Shown: positions 9,299-18,267, numbered from the stretch's first letter. The stretch: DNA of 64,000 nucleotides from Streptomyces chrestomyceticus JCM 4735 (GCF_003865135.1 NZ_BHZC01000001.1:6076001-6140000), one strand, 5' to 3'. Numbers and translations are program-made. Notes: a model not told the origin generated them from the sequence alone.

Positions 9299-10249
9299 TT
9301 ACGGCTTCGCGTGACGTTCGTCGGCGTTCTTCCCGGCGGCGGCGATATCGCGGTCGACTGCGCGCAGAAGAGTGAGGAGCATCCCGTTGAGTGGAGTACG
9401 GATGCCGTGGCGTTCCCCGGCACGTACCACCGCGCCCGTGATGTGCTCATGCTCCAAAGGGCGGCCGGCCAGGCGGTCGTAGAGCATCGACGAGCCGCCG
9501 TCCGGCGGGACCATGCCGTACATCGCCAGGACGCGGTCGATGTCGGCGTCGTGAACGTCCGCGCCCTCGGCCCGCGCGACCGTGGCCGCTTCGCTCAGGA
9601 TGTCCCGGGCGAGGGCGGCCATGCCGGGGTCGGTGAAGATGCCCATGCGCTGCTGGAGGAGGGCGGTGAGCGGGTTGGCCGCGAGGTTGGTGAGGAGTTT
9701 CTGCCAGGAGACCGTCGTGAAGTCCGGGGTGGGTACGACCTTGAGGCGGCCGGCGGTGAGGAGGCCGGCGAGGCGGGTGGCCAACGGCCCTTCGGGCACG
9801 TGGATCTCGTTGCCCGCGTAGTGCCTGACCCGGCCGGGAGCGGTGCATTCGGCCGATGCGTAGATGACCGCGGGCAGGATGTCCGTACCGTCGGGGACGT
9901 GCGGGGCCACGCGTTCGGTGTGGTCGATGCCGTTCTGGAGTACGGCGACGACCGTGCCGGAGCGGCAGAGTCGGCGCAGCCAGCCGGCGGCGCCGGCGGT
10001 GTCCTGGGCCTTGGTGGCCAGGAAAACCCAGTCCGCGGGCTCGGCCGTCTGCGGATCGACGGCGAAGCGTACGGGGGCGTCGATGACCTCGCCGTCCGTT
10101 TGGAGGACGAGCCGGTCCACCGGCGTGCGCAGGCACAAAGTGACGTCGTGCCCGGCCAGGAGGGTCAGTGCTGCCACGAATCCGCCGATCGCGCCGCCAC
10201 CGATCACAGCGATGCGAACAGGCTCGGCCGGTACGGGTGTGGGCGGCAT
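9299..10249 (-). CDS. 2-dehydropantoate 2-reductase family (ApbA/PanE)
   Basis: Likely NADPH-dependent reductase of ketopantoate-like 2-keto acids, 316 aa. N-terminal nucleotide-binding motif VIGGGAIGG (about 14-22), the LATKAQDT segment and NGIDH near residue 110, and a C-terminal all-helical domain with QKLLTNLAANPLTAL (catalytic Lys). True pantothenate PanE and diverged paralogues share these features. Here it lies between inositol genes, so its physiological substrate is uncertain. The ATG at 10249 has no strong ribosome site. Confidence 0.8.
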   Translation of the reverse strand: MPPTPVPAEPVRIAVIGGGAIGGFVAALTLLAGHDVTLCLRTPVDRLVLQTDGEVIDAPVRFAVDPQTAEPADWVFLATKAQDTAGAAGWLRRLCRSGTVVAVLQNGIDHTERVAPHVPDGTDILPAVIYASAECTAPGRVRHYAGNEIHVPEGPLATRLAGLLTAGRLKVVPTPDFTTVSWQKLLTNLAANPLTALLQQRMGIFTDPGMAALARDILSEAATVARAEGADVHDADIDRVLAMYGMVPPDGGSSMLYDRLAGRPLEHEHITGAVVRAGERHGIRTPLNGMLLTLLRAVDRDIAAAGKNADERHAKP

Positions 10250-10285
10250 GCGCCGAGCGTAACGCCGCCGTGGGCGGGTTGCGGA

Positions 10286-10312
10286 GGCCCCGCGCGAAGA
10301 TTGCGCGGGGCC
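10286..10312 (-). terminator. Hairpin terminator after small HTH gene
   Basis: GGCCCCGCGC-GAAGATT-GCGCGGGGCC, a perfect 10-bp stem with a 7-nt loop, sits 13 bp beyond the stop of the minus-strand HTH gene and just upstream of the panE-like start. Confidence 0.65.
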
Positions 10313-10325
10313 TGGGGAGGGGGCG

Positions 10326-10529
10326 TCAGTCCTTGTCGCGGCGCCCGCCGTGTCCGGGGCGCTGGGCGACCCAGGTGCGGATGGTGTCGGCGAACCAGTA
10401 CGGTCTGCCGCCTTCCACGAGGTCCGGTGGCGGGAGTAGCCCGTGTTTCCGGTAGGACCGCACGGTGTCGGGTTGGACTCGGATGTGTGCGGCGATCTCC
10501 TTGTACGACCAGAGTCTGCGGTCGGTCAT
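10326..10529 (-). CDS. Small helix-turn-helix (MerR/AlpA-type) DNA-binding protein
   Basis: 67 aa; the segment WSYKEIAAHIRVQPDTVRSY is a winged-helix/HTH_17-type reading head, followed by GLLPPPDLVEGGRPYWF and a conserved TIRTWVAQRPG end. Start at 10529 has GGGAGG upstream. Such proteins are annotated as excisionase-like or AlpA-like, but no integrase or attachment site is nearby, so it more likely acts as a small regulator. Function otherwise unknown. Confidence 0.75.
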   Translation of the reverse strand: MTDRRLWSYKEIAAHIRVQPDTVRSYRKHGLLPPPDLVEGGRPYWFADTIRTWVAQRPGHGGRRDKD

Positions 10530-10726
10530 CTGTCTCGCACCTCCCTCAGCCGCGCGCAGTGACGGCCCGGGGGAGCCGACGGAAGAACTGCGCGCGGTTT
10601 GGTGATCACTCAGCCTGTGCCCGGTGAACGACATCAGGTGAGGAGGGGCGAGGGCCTGTTGATCGGCTGTGACGGAAGACCTGCGTAATGGTGACAGCCG
10701 TGACGAACGGGGTATCGCTGTCATGG

Positions 10727-10804
10727 GATGGAGAAGGGGAGGGGCGGGGGGCGGGGGTCCTGAGGCGGAGAGAGGGAGAGGGGTGGGGTGAGGAGGGGGA
10801 GGGG
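10727..10804 (+). repeat. Polypurine (G/A) tract
   Basis: Almost uninterrupted G/A-rich low-complexity sequence on the plus strand between the HTH gene and the end of the MFS gene. No coding sense; it could form unusual DNA or RNA structure or act at the 3' end of the minus-strand MFS transcript. Confidence 0.5.
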
Positions 10805-10816
10805 CGCTGCTGATCC

Positions 10817-12358
10817 TCATTCCTCCGTACTGTTGCTCACTTCCTCGGGCCCGCCCCCGCGGCCTGTCCTGCGCAGTTCGTGCTCCAGGTCCTCCAGGGC
10901 CATGCCCTTGGTCTCCGGGGCGTACCGCTTGCAGAAGAGCAGGGACAGTACGCACATCAGGCCGAAGAGCCAGAAGGTGGTGCTCGCGCCCGCCGCGTCG
11001 AGGAGTACGGGGAACACCAGCGCCACCGTGAAGTTGGCCAGCCACATCACGAACACCGCCGCGCCCATGGCCAGTCCGCGCACCGTCAGCGGAAACATTT
11101 CAGCGAGCAGCAGCCAGACACCGGTGTTCAAGGTCGCCTGCATGAAACCCATGTAGAGGACCATGAGGCCGAGGACGAGGTAGCTGACCCCGGTGGACTT
11201 CGGGAGGTGGAAGGAAGTCCCCAGTAGGACCAGTGAGACGGTCATACTTGAAAGGCCAGTGAGCAGCATCGGTCGTCGTCCGACCTTGTCGATCAGCGAC
11301 ATGCCGATCGCGGTGGCGATGACGGAGACGGCGCCGACCGCGATGGTGGCCGTGATCGCGGCGTTGGTGCCCAGGCCCGTGGACGCAAGGATCTTCGGCG
11401 CGAAGTAGATGACCGCGTTGACGCCGGTGATCTGCTGGACGATCGCCAGTCCGACGCCGACGAGCAGGATGCGCCGTACCCATGGCGTACGCAGTTCCCG
11501 CCAGACGCCGCGCCGCGCGTCGGCCTCCAGGGCGCGGGCCTGGCCGATGCGAGCCAGTTCCCCGTCGGCTTCCTCGGCGGGCAGGGTGCGCAGCAGAACT
11601 TTCGCGGCCTGCTCCGTACGTCCCTGGCTGATGTACCAGCGGGGAGTGTCCGGCAGGAAGAACAGCCCGATGAACAGGGCGACGGCCGGTAGCGCCGCCA
11701 GGCCCAGCATCCAGCGCCAAGCTTCCCACCGGGCGAGCACCGCATTGATCAGGTACGCCAGTAGCTGCCCACTGACGATCATGAGGGAGTTGAAGGAGAC
11801 CAGTCGGCCCCGGATGTGCGGCGGTGCGATCTCCGAGAGGTACAGCGGTGTGATCACCGAGGCGCTGCCCACAGCGAGACCGAGTGCGAAGCGCGCCACG
11901 ACCATGAAGGCGACGGTGGGGGCGAGCGCCACGGCCACGGCACCGCCGATGAACACCGCGCCCGCCCACAGCAGCGCGGCGCGCCGCCCCAGCTTGTCCG
12001 ACGTGCGCCCGCCTGCCAGCGACCCGAACGCCGCGCCGATCAGCAGTGCGCTGGTGATGATGCCTTCACCGAGTGAGGTGAGGCCGAAGTGCGTCTCCAT
12101 GAAGGGGAGCGCACCGGAGACGACGCCGGTGTCGTAACCGAAGAGGGCGCCGCCGAGAGCGGCGATGGCAGCGATACCGATGATGAAGCGCTTGGCGTTG
12201 CGAGGGGTGGGAGGGAGCAAGGAGGGGTGGGAGGGAAGCGATGAGTGGGAGGTGTGAGGTGTGGAGGGGGTGTTGGGTACGGGAGTTGTGGACGGTGTGG
12301 ACGGTGTGGAGGAGGGAGAGGGCGTACGAGGTGTGGGGTGACGGCTGGGTGCGGCCAT
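10817..12358 (-). CDS. Sugar/inositol:H+ symporter (MFS, sugar porter family)
   Basis: Secondary transporter, 513 aa with 12 membrane helices from about residue 55. Family signatures: GYDTGVVSGALPF in helix 1, GGRTSDKLGRRAAL between helices 2 and 3, RFALGLAVGSASVITPLYLSEIAPPHIRGRL, and PDTPRWYISQGR before the central loop; C-terminal PETKG. In this neighbourhood the likely substrate is myo-inositol (IolT-like), but xylose or glucose cannot be excluded. Odd: a Ser/Thr/Pro-rich N-terminal tail of about 50 residues. GGAG lies about 10 bases ahead of the chosen start. Confidence 0.88.
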   Translation of the reverse strand: MAAPSRHPTPRTPSPSSTPSTPSTTPVPNTPSTPHTSHSSLPSHPSLLPPTPRNAKRFIIGIAAIAALGGALFGYDTGVVSGALPFMETHFGLTSLGEGIITSALLIGAAFGSLAGGRTSDKLGRRAALLWAGAVFIGGAVAVALAPTVAFMVVARFALGLAVGSASVITPLYLSEIAPPHIRGRLVSFNSLMIVSGQLLAYLINAVLARWEAWRWMLGLAALPAVALFIGLFFLPDTPRWYISQGRTEQAAKVLLRTLPAEEADGELARIGQARALEADARRGVWRELRTPWVRRILLVGVGLAIVQQITGVNAVIYFAPKILASTGLGTNAAITATIAVGAVSVIATAIGMSLIDKVGRRPMLLTGLSSMTVSLVLLGTSFHLPKSTGVSYLVLGLMVLYMGFMQATLNTGVWLLLAEMFPLTVRGLAMGAAVFVMWLANFTVALVFPVLLDAAGASTTFWLFGLMCVLSLLFCKRYAPETKGMALEDLEHELRRTGRGGGPEEVSNSTEE

Positions 12359-12695
12359 GGGCAGCCGCTCCAGTTCTTCTTTTTGACGTAGACCTTTGAC
12401 CTTTCGGCCGGTGATGCGGGCCGCGTCGTTATTCGAGGGCAGGCCGGAACGTGCGCTGTGGCGTGCGGCGGCGCGGCGCGTGGACCTGCGGTGGGTGGCG
12501 AGACGGGTGGGACGTGCGGGGCGTGCGGGTGGGGCGTGCGTGGGGCGCGAACTGCGGCGTCCGGCGCCGCTCAAGCCGTAACACGAAGTGACGCGCCGGC
12601 CACGACGCGAGGCGGCGCGCCGACCGCGGCAATACGCGACGGCGCGCCGCTACACCAAGAACGGCGACACGGACGGGGAGGAAACCGATCGCACC
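12359..12695. other. Intergenic stretch upstream of the transporter, no supported gene
   Basis: About 340 bp. It contains a tandem GACCTTT-GACCTTT direct repeat (12391-12404) just upstream of the transporter start, possibly a control site, and a G/C-rich remainder with GCGCGCC-type words. Frames open here lack ribosome sites and domain sense. Confidence 0.35.
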
Positions 12696-13718
12696 TCAGC
12701 GATACAGCGCAGGCCGCTCGCCCAGCTCGACCTCGACACGTTCGCCGGTGGCCTGGGCGCGTACACCCGCTGCGCACACCGCGGCCGCCGCGTAGCCGTC
12801 CCAGCAGCTCGGGCCCTCGACCGCGCCGCGCCGCGTGGCGTCCACCCAGCGCTGCACCTGCCGGTCGTACGCCTCCTCGAAGCGTTCCACGAACCCAGGG
12901 GTGATCGAGCCGCCCCATTTTCCGGCCGCGTTGACGAACACGCCGCGGTCGTCGCCGATCCGCGCGGTGCCGCCTTCGCAGACCGCCTCGCAACTGACCT
13001 GGTAGCCGAAGCCGCAGTTGACGAACAGTTCGGTGTCGACGAGCTGCCCGGCGGCGGTCTCGAAGAGGATGAGCTGCGGGTCGCTGAGGCCGTCGGGCGC
13101 GTTGCCGAGGGGCGTCGGGCGGAGTACGCGGACGGCGGTGATCTCCTCGTCCAGCAGCCAGCGCGTCACGTCGATCTCGTGGACGGCCGAGTCGTGGATC
13201 ATCATGGCGTTGGTGAAGCCGGGGGGTGTGCCGGCGTTGCGGTGCTTGTTGTGCAGCATCAGCGGACGGCCGTACGCGCCCTGGTCGAGCAGCGACTTGA
13301 GTTTGAGGTAGTCGGCGTCGTACCGGCGCATGAAACCGACCTGTACCCGCCGGTGGCCCAGCCGCTGTTCGGCCTCCAGGACGCGCAGCGCGGAGACCGG
13401 ATCCGGGGTGAGCGGCTTCTCGCACAGCACCGGCAGGTCGCGCGCGAACGCGGCGAGCAGCGCGTCCTCGTGGGCCGCGCCCGGCGAGGCGATCAGTACG
13501 GCGTCGACGTCCGGGTCCGCCATGGCGGCCGCCGGTTCGGTGTAGGGCGTGCAGCCCTCGACGGCGTCGGCGACGCGCTTCACCCGGTCCGCGTCGATGT
13601 CGACGACCGCCGCCACCCGTGCTCCGCTGATGACGTCGCTGATACGGCGTACGTGGTCGGCACCCATGCGGCCGGTGCCGATGACGGCCACGCCGAGCGT
13701 TCCGTGCTGCTGGCTCAT
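12696..13718 (-). CDS. iolG: Gfo/Idh/MocA oxidoreductase, inositol 2-dehydrogenase-like (second copy)
   Basis: 340 aa; Rossmann motif VIGTGRMG (about 11-18), catalytic EKPLTPD, and [15 protein letters not shown] carrying the conserved Asp/His. It resembles actinobacterial inositol dehydrogenases closely and is distinct from the copy at 8068-9078. Ribosome site GAGGAG ahead of the ATG at 13718. It lies 33 bp after the TIM-barrel gene on the same strand, so the two form an operon reading away from the iol divergent promoter; the transporter, 340 bp further on, may be part of it or separate. Confidence 0.88.
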   Translation of the reverse strand: MSQQHGTLGVAVIGTGRMGADHVRRISDVISGARVAAVVDIDADRVKRVADAVEGCTPYTEPAAAMADPDVDAVLIASPGAAHEDALLAAFARDLPVLCEKPLTPDPVSALRVLEAEQRLGHRRVQVGFMRRYDADYLKLKSLLDQGAYGRPLMLHNKHRNAGTPPGFTNAMMIHDSAVHEIDVTRWLLDEEITAVRVLRPTPLGNAPDGLSDPQLILFETAAGQLVDTELFVNCGFGYQVSCEAVCEGGTARIGDDRGVFVNAAGKWGGSITPGFVERFEEAYDRQVQRWVDATRRGAVEGPSCWDGYAAAAVCAAGVRAQATGERVEVELGERPALYR

Positions 13719-13751
13719 CTCGTGGTACTCCTCGCTCCGTACGGACGGGAC

Positions 13752-14672
13752 TCAGGCGCCGCAGGAGCGCAGGAAGCGGCGGGTGCGCTGCGCGATGGGC
13801 AAGGGCTGGTCGGCGGGACAGGGGTACATGTCCTGTTCGACGATGGCGAAGAGGTCGACGTCCAGGTCCTGGGCGGCCTCCAGGACGGGCGGCAGCGCCG
13901 GGACGCCCAGCGGCGGTTCGCACATCACGCCCTGCCGGACCGCTGGCCCGAAGGGCGTGCCCTTCGCGACGACGTCCGCGAGGATCTCCGGGTCGACCTG
14001 CTTGAGGTGGAGGTAGCCGATCCGCTCGCCGTACGTCTTGATGAGCTTGACGTTGTCGCCGCCGCAGTACGCGTAGTGCCCGGTGTCCAGACACAGGCTG
14101 ACCAGGGAGGAGTCGGTTCCGTCGAGGAAGCGTTCGACGTGTTCCTCGGTGTCGATGTGGGTGTCGGCGTGCGGGTGCACGACGATGTCCAGGCCGAACT
14201 CCTCCCGTACGCGCCTGCCCAGCCGTTCCATGCCGCTGTTCAGGTGGTGCCACTGCTCGGTGGTGAGTTCGCGCGGCTCCAGTTCTTCCGCGGTCTTGTC
14301 GTCGCGCCAGAAGGACGGGATGACCACCAGGTGCCGGGCGTCCATCGCCCGGGTGAGGGTGGCGACTTCGCTGACGTGCGCCCAGGTCTTGTCCCATACG
14401 TCCGGGCCGTGGTGCAGCGAGGTGAAGATCGTGCCGGCGGAGACCTTCAGGTCGCGCCGGGCGAGTTCCGCGTGGAGGACGGCGGGGTCGGTGGGCAGGT
14501 AGCCGTAGGGCCCGAGTTCGATCCATTCGTACTGGGCCTCGGCGACCTCGTCCAGAAAGCGCTGCCACGGGACCTGCTGCTCGTCGTCGGCAAACCAGAC
14601 GCCCCACGAGTCGGGGGCCGATCCGATGCGCAGACGGTCCAGAACGCGCGGGACGGCAGGGGGAACGGACAT
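13752..14672 (-). CDS. iolE: TIM-barrel sugar isomerase/epimerase, probable inosose dehydratase
   Basis: 306 aa, AP endonuclease 2-like barrel. Begins RIGSAPDSWGVWF; metal-binding positions appear in DIVVHPHADTHID (His/Asp), CLDTGHYAYCGGD and YLHLKQVD, the Glu/Asp/His set of IolE-type enzymes. In the pathway it would dehydrate 2-keto-myo-inositol to the diketo intermediate. No other gene in the window can supply this step. An IolH/IolI-like isomerase role is the alternative. Start at 14672 has GAGGAG; first gene of the minus-strand operon. Confidence 0.8.
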   Translation of the reverse strand: MSVPPAVPRVLDRLRIGSAPDSWGVWFADDEQQVPWQRFLDEVAEAQYEWIELGPYGYLPTDPAVLHAELARRDLKVSAGTIFTSLHHGPDVWDKTWAHVSEVATLTRAMDARHLVVIPSFWRDDKTAEELEPRELTTEQWHHLNSGMERLGRRVREEFGLDIVVHPHADTHIDTEEHVERFLDGTDSSLVSLCLDTGHYAYCGGDNVKLIKTYGERIGYLHLKQVDPEILADVVAKGTPFGPAVRQGVMCEPPLGVPALPPVLEAAQDLDVDLFAIVEQDMYPCPADQPLPIAQRTRRFLRSCGA

Positions 14673-14769
14673 GCTCGGCTCTCCTCTCACCGGTCGCCGG
14701 TGACCGGGAGGCGCGGGGCTGGGTCGTGGGCTGTGTTGTGGGGCACAGCCTCCATCCCGGTCCGGGGAG

Positions 14770-14796
14770 TGTCAAGACTTCGTCATGACATACGGA
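14770..14796 (-). promoter_or_regulatory. Minus-strand iol promoter region and operator candidate
   Basis: On the minus strand TTGACA (14775-14770) follows GAAGTC, mirroring the plus-strand AAAGTATTGACA, but no good -10 is seen 17-18 bp on. Next to it lies ATGACATACGGA (14785-14796), shared with the dyad before iolG at 9229. ACTTTGT near 14804-14810 is the reverse complement of ACAAAGT near 14873-14879, bracketing the divergent region. Confidence 0.5.
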
Positions 14797-14880
14797 CTTA
14801 AGGACTTTGTGGTGGGAGGTGCGGCGGGACGGCGCCATCCGCCCGCCTCCTGGTCGACGTCAGAATGTAAGGACAAAGTA

Positions 14881-14910
14881 TTGACAGGGTCTCGGGCGCC
14901 CGGTTAGACC
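14881..14910 (+). promoter_or_regulatory. Promoter of iolC operon
   Basis: Consensus TTGACA (14881-14886), an 18-bp spacer and TAGACC (14905-14910) form a vegetative sigma-type promoter with expected start near 14917, 24 bp before the iolC ATG. ACAAAGTA abuts the -35, so a repressor there would block it. Confidence 0.75.
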
Positions 14911-14940
14911 TGTGCTCAGTGACGAACCGGAGGGGCGCGC

Positions 14941-15957
14941 ATGACCGAGCCGCGGCAGACCGCAGAGACCGGCCCGTACGACCTGATCGCCATGGGCCGC
15001 ATCGGAGTGGACATCTACCCGTTGCAGACGGGCGTTCCGCTTCCCCAGGTCGAGACGTTCGGGAAGTTCCTCGGCGGTTCGGCCACCAACGTCGCGGTCG
15101 CCGCCGCCCGTCTGGGGCGGCGTACGGCGGTCATCAGCCGCACCGGCCGCGACCCCTTCGGCGACTACGTCCACCAGGCGCTCCGCGAATTCGGCGTGGA
15201 CGACCGCTGGGTGACACCCGTCGCGGAGCACCCGACGCCCGTCACCTTCTGCGAGATCTTCCCGCCGGACGACTTCCCGCTCTACTTCTACCGTCGCCCC
15301 AAGGCGCCCGACCTGGTCATCCACCCCGAAGAGTTGGACCGGGGCGCCGTGCGGGCCGCCCGCATCTTCTGGATGACCGGCACCGGCTTGTGCGAGGAGC
15401 CGAGCCGTACGGCCACCCTCGCCGCGCTGGAAGCACGCGCCAAGGCGGGGACCACCGTCTTCGACCTGGACTGGCGGCCGATGTTCTGGGGCGGTGAGGG
15501 AGGAGCGTCCGGTGCTGGCGGAGTCACCGGCGCGGCGGCGATGGAACGGGCGCGCCCGTACTACGAGGCCGCGCTCGCCCACGCGACGGTCGCGGTCGGC
15601 AACATCGACGAGGCCGAGGTCGCCACCGGTGTCCGTGAACCGAAGCGGTGCGCGCAGGCGTTGCTGGACATGGGCGTCGAACTGGCCGTCGTCAAACAGG
15701 GGTCCAAGGGCGTGCTGGCCGTGCATCGCGACGGCCGTACCGCCGAGGTGCCGCCCACTCCCGTCGAAGTCGTCAACGGCCTGGGAGCCGGTGACTCTTT
15801 CGGGGGAGCGTTGTGTCACGGGCTGCTGTCCGGGTGGGAGCTGGAGCCGATGATGCGGTACGCCAACGCCGCCGGGGCGATCGTCGCGTCCCGGCTGGCC
15901 TGTTCGTCCGCCATGCCGACGTGTGCCGAGGTGGAGGAGTTTCTCGCGGCTCGGTGA
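14941..15957 (+). CDS. iolC: 5-dehydro-2-deoxygluconokinase (PfkB family)
   Basis: ATP-dependent phosphorylation of 2-deoxy-5-keto-gluconate in inositol breakdown. 338 aa; PfkB signature 1 near FLGGSATNVAVAAARLG (about 43-59) and signature 2 NGLGAGDSFGGAL with catalytic Asp285. The AIGR-type N-terminus (LIAMGRIGVDIYPLQ) is characteristic of IolC rather than of generic ribokinases. GGAGG 9 bases ahead of the ATG. First gene of the plus-strand operon from the promoter at 14881. Confidence 0.93.
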   Translation: MTEPRQTAETGPYDLIAMGRIGVDIYPLQTGVPLPQVETFGKFLGGSATNVAVAAARLGRRTAVISRTGRDPFGDYVHQALREFGVDDRWVTPVAEHPTPVTFCEIFPPDDFPLYFYRRPKAPDLVIHPEELDRGAVRAARIFWMTGTGLCEEPSRTATLAALEARAKAGTTVFDLDWRPMFWGGEGGASGAGGVTGAAAMERARPYYEAALAHATVAVGNIDEAEVATGVREPKRCAQALLDMGVELAVVKQGSKGVLAVHRDGRTAEVPPTPVEVVNGLGAGDSFGGALCHGLLSGWELEPMMRYANAAGAIVASRLACSSAMPTCAEVEEFLAAR

Positions 15958-16160
15958 GCGGTGCGGGCGGTTGTCGTACGGCCGGCCGCCTGAGTTCCGG
16001 CCGGCCCGACTCGACCCGGCCCGGTGTCACCGGACCCCGCCCCGCTGAAGATTCGGCAGAGGGCCCGGCCGAACGCCCCGAGGCCGGACCGACACCCCGC
16101 CCGAACACCCCGCCCGGCGGCCCCCGTACGAACCCGTCCCACCAGAAGGTGAGAACCGCC

Positions 16161-17054
16161 TTGACCACTCGGATCTGCGACATCGTGACGCTGCGGGCCC
16201 GGAACCCGAAAGCCGTCGCCCAGGCCGCGGCGCGCCGGACCCGCCGCCCCCTGATCGGCGACAGCGGCCGGTTGATGATCATCGCGGCCGACCACCCGGC
16301 GCGGGGCGCCCTCGCCGTCGGCGACCGCAAGCTGGCCATGGCCAACCGCCTCGACCTCCTGGAGCGCCTGTGCCTCGCACTGTCGCGACCCGGTGTGGAC
16401 GGCGTGCTCGCCACCGCCGACATCCTGGAGGACCTGCTCCTGCTCGGCGCCCTCGAAGGCAAGGTCGTGATGGGCTCCATGAACCGCGGCGGCATCGCCG
16501 GAGCCTCCTTCGAGATGGACGACCGGTTCACCGGCCACCGTCCGCAGGACATCGCCCGGTTCCGGTTCGACGCCGGCAAGCTGCTGCTGCGCATCGACTA
16601 CGGGGACCCCGGCTCGCTGGCCACTCTGGAGTCCTCGGCCCGCGCCATAGACGCCATGGCCGAACGGGAGCTGCCCACTTTTGTCGAACCGTTTCTCTCC
16701 CGGCGGGTGGACGGAAACGTCCGCAACGATCTGAGCGCCGAGGCCGTCACGAAGGCCGTCGCCATCGCTTCCGGCTTGGGCGGCACCTCCGCGTACACGT
16801 GGTTGAAGCTGCCGGTCACCGACGATCCGGACGACATGGCGCAGGTCTGCGAGACCTCGACGCTGCCGACGGTGCTGCTCGGCGGCGACATCAAGGACAG
16901 CGCCGAGGGCCAGGAAGCGGCGTACGAGAAGTGGCGCAAGGCGCTGCGCCTGCCGAGCGTGCAGGGGCTGGTGGCGGGCCGTTCGCTGCTCTACCCGGCG
17001 GACGGGGACGTGACGGCGGCGGTGGACACCGCCGTATCTCTGCTTCGGCGATGA
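16161..17054 (+). CDS. Class I aldolase-like (beta/alpha)8 protein of the iol operon
   Basis: 297 aa. Corresponds to the deoxyribose-phosphate aldolase-like/Cgl0159 family found in actinobacterial inositol clusters, proposed to cleave 5-dehydro-2-deoxygluconate-6-phosphate into dihydroxyacetone phosphate and malonate semialdehyde in place of IolJ. Visible: LIIAADHPARG-like loop (MIIAADHPARG), MGSMNRGG, and the probable Schiff-base Lys in YTWLKLPV. No upstream ATG/GTG with a ribosome site fits; TTG at 16161 is preceded by AAGGTGAG at good spacing, so it is chosen. The 203 bp before it are G/C-rich and appear non-coding. The exact reaction is inferred from context. Confidence 0.8.
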   Translation: MTTRICDIVTLRARNPKAVAQAAARRTRRPLIGDSGRLMIIAADHPARGALAVGDRKLAMANRLDLLERLCLALSRPGVDGVLATADILEDLLLLGALEGKVVMGSMNRGGIAGASFEMDDRFTGHRPQDIARFRFDAGKLLLRIDYGDPGSLATLESSARAIDAMAERELPTFVEPFLSRRVDGNVRNDLSAEAVTKAVAIASGLGGTSAYTWLKLPVTDDPDDMAQVCETSTLPTVLLGGDIKDSAEGQEAAYEKWRKALRLPSVQGLVAGRSLLYPADGDVTAAVDTAVSLLRR

Positions 17055-17147
17055 CCGGACGTCGGCGACGACCGCGTGCCGGCGATGACCGCATGTCGGC
17101 GATGACCGCGACCCGGCGATGACCGTGGTCCGGCTGCGACCACGGTG
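17046..17147 (+). repeat. 17-bp tandem repeat across the aldolase stop codon
   Basis: Five consecutive units of exactly 17 bp (type CGGCGATGACCGCATGT) run from 17046 to 17130, followed by a degraded sixth to 17147. The first unit supplies the aldolase TGA stop (17052-17054). Because 17 is not a multiple of 3, the repeat sits in non-coding sequence before iolB. Confidence 0.85.
17122..17146 (+). terminator. Hairpin between aldolase gene and iolB (attenuator or terminator candidate)
   Basis: ACCGTGGTC-CGGCTGC-GACCACGGT forms a perfect 9-bp stem, 33 bp before the iolB start. No T-run follows, so an RNA-stability or partial-attenuation role is as likely as termination. Confidence 0.4.
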
Positions 17148-17178
17148 ACTGTCAGTGGTGAGGAGGAAACTTACAGCC

Positions 17179-18267
17179 ATGACGACTGAGCTGCGCAACA
17201 CCGAGTTCCACATCAGGGCTCGCGACGGGGCCGATGAGCACGGGCCGTACGAGTTGAACATCGACCCGGGCAGCGATCCGGGCGTGGACCCGGGCGCCGA
17301 CCCGGACCGGGCGGGCCACGGGGACACACCCCTGCGATACGCCTCCCTGCGCATCCTCCGACTACCGCCCGGCGGAAGCCATACGTTCACCACCGGCGAC
17401 AGCGAGTGGATCGTGCTGCCCCTGAACGGCGGCTGTACGGTCGCGGTCGGCGGCGACAGCGACCCGCCCTTCGAACTGGTCGGTCGCAAGGACGTGTTCA
17501 GCGGCGTCACCGACTTCGCGTACGTACCGCGGGATGCCGAGGTGCGGATCAGCAGCGCCGCCGGCGGCCGGTTCGCGCTGACGGGTGCCCGGTGCTCGCG
17601 CCGCTTGCCCGCGCGTCACGGTCCCGCGAGCGGCGTGCCCGTGGAACTGCGCGGTACGGGCAACTGCTCACGTCAGGTCAACAATTTCGGCGCGGCCGGT
17701 GTCTTCGCGTGCGACCGGCTCATCGCCGTGGAGGTGCTCACGCCCGGCGGCAACTGGTCCTCGTACCCGCCCCACAAACACGACGAGTGCCGGCCGGGGG
17801 AGGAGAGCGAGCTGGAGGAGATCTACTACTTCGAGATCGCTCCTGCCCACGGTTCCGCGGGACTCGGCTATCAGCGCGTCACCCCTTCCGCCACCTCTTC
17901 CGGGAACGGGCGCGGTACGGACGTACTCGCCGAGGTCCGTAGCGGCGACGCCGTGCTGATCCCCGACGGCTGGCACGGCCCGTCCATCGCCGTACCCGGG
18001 CACACCATGTACTACCTCAACGTCATGGCCGGGCCGGGGGAGGAGCGTGCCTGGCTGATCTGCGACCACCCGGACCACGGCTGGATCCGCGACACTTGGC
18101 CCGACCAGCCCGTCGACCCCCGCCTGCCGCTGTACGAAGCCCCGGAAGCCGACCCGCGTCCGTCCCTGAACGAGACCGCCGAAGCCGACCCCCGCCCGTC
18201 CCTGAACGACGCCCCGGACGCCGACCCGGAAGCCCACCCCGAGGACCCCGAGGGAGACGCACGATGA
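17179..18267 (+). CDS. iolB: 5-deoxy-glucuronate isomerase
   Basis: Isomerises 5-deoxy-glucuronate to 2-deoxy-5-keto-gluconate. 362 aa, a bicupin: metal-ligand motif YPPHKHDE near residue 195 and the C-terminal cupin through YYLNVMAGPGEERAW. AGGAGG lies 13 bases ahead of the ATG at 17179; an in-frame GTG at 17155 is less likely. Odd: after the normal end (DHPDHGWIRDTW) an acidic Pro-rich tail of about 40 residues carries two EADPRPSLN repeats. The stop overlaps the iolD start (ATGA). Confidence 0.92.
   Translation: MTTELRNTEFHIRARDGADEHGPYELNIDPGSDPGVDPGADPDRAGHGDTPLRYASLRILRLPPGGSHTFTTGDSEWIVLPLNGGCTVAVGGDSDPPFELVGRKDVFSGVTDFAYVPRDAEVRISSAAGGRFALTGARCSRRLPARHGPASGVPVELRGTGNCSRQVNNFGAAGVFACDRLIAVEVLTPGGNWSSYPPHKHDECRPGEESELEEIYYFEIAPAHGSAGLGYQRVTPSATSSGNGRGTDVLAEVRSGDAVLIPDGWHGPSIAVPGHTMYYLNVMAGPGEERAWLICDHPDHGWIRDTWPDQPVDPRLPLYEAPEADPRPSLNETAEADPRPSLNDAPDADPEAHPEDPEGDAR

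Noticed and set aside
10326..10529. Excisionase-like gene taken as a sign of an integrated element
   Set aside because: No integrase, att repeats or phage genes around it; inositol genes lie on both sides.
17046..17147. CRISPR-like array
   Set aside because: Units are contiguous 17-bp repeats with no spacers and no cas genes.
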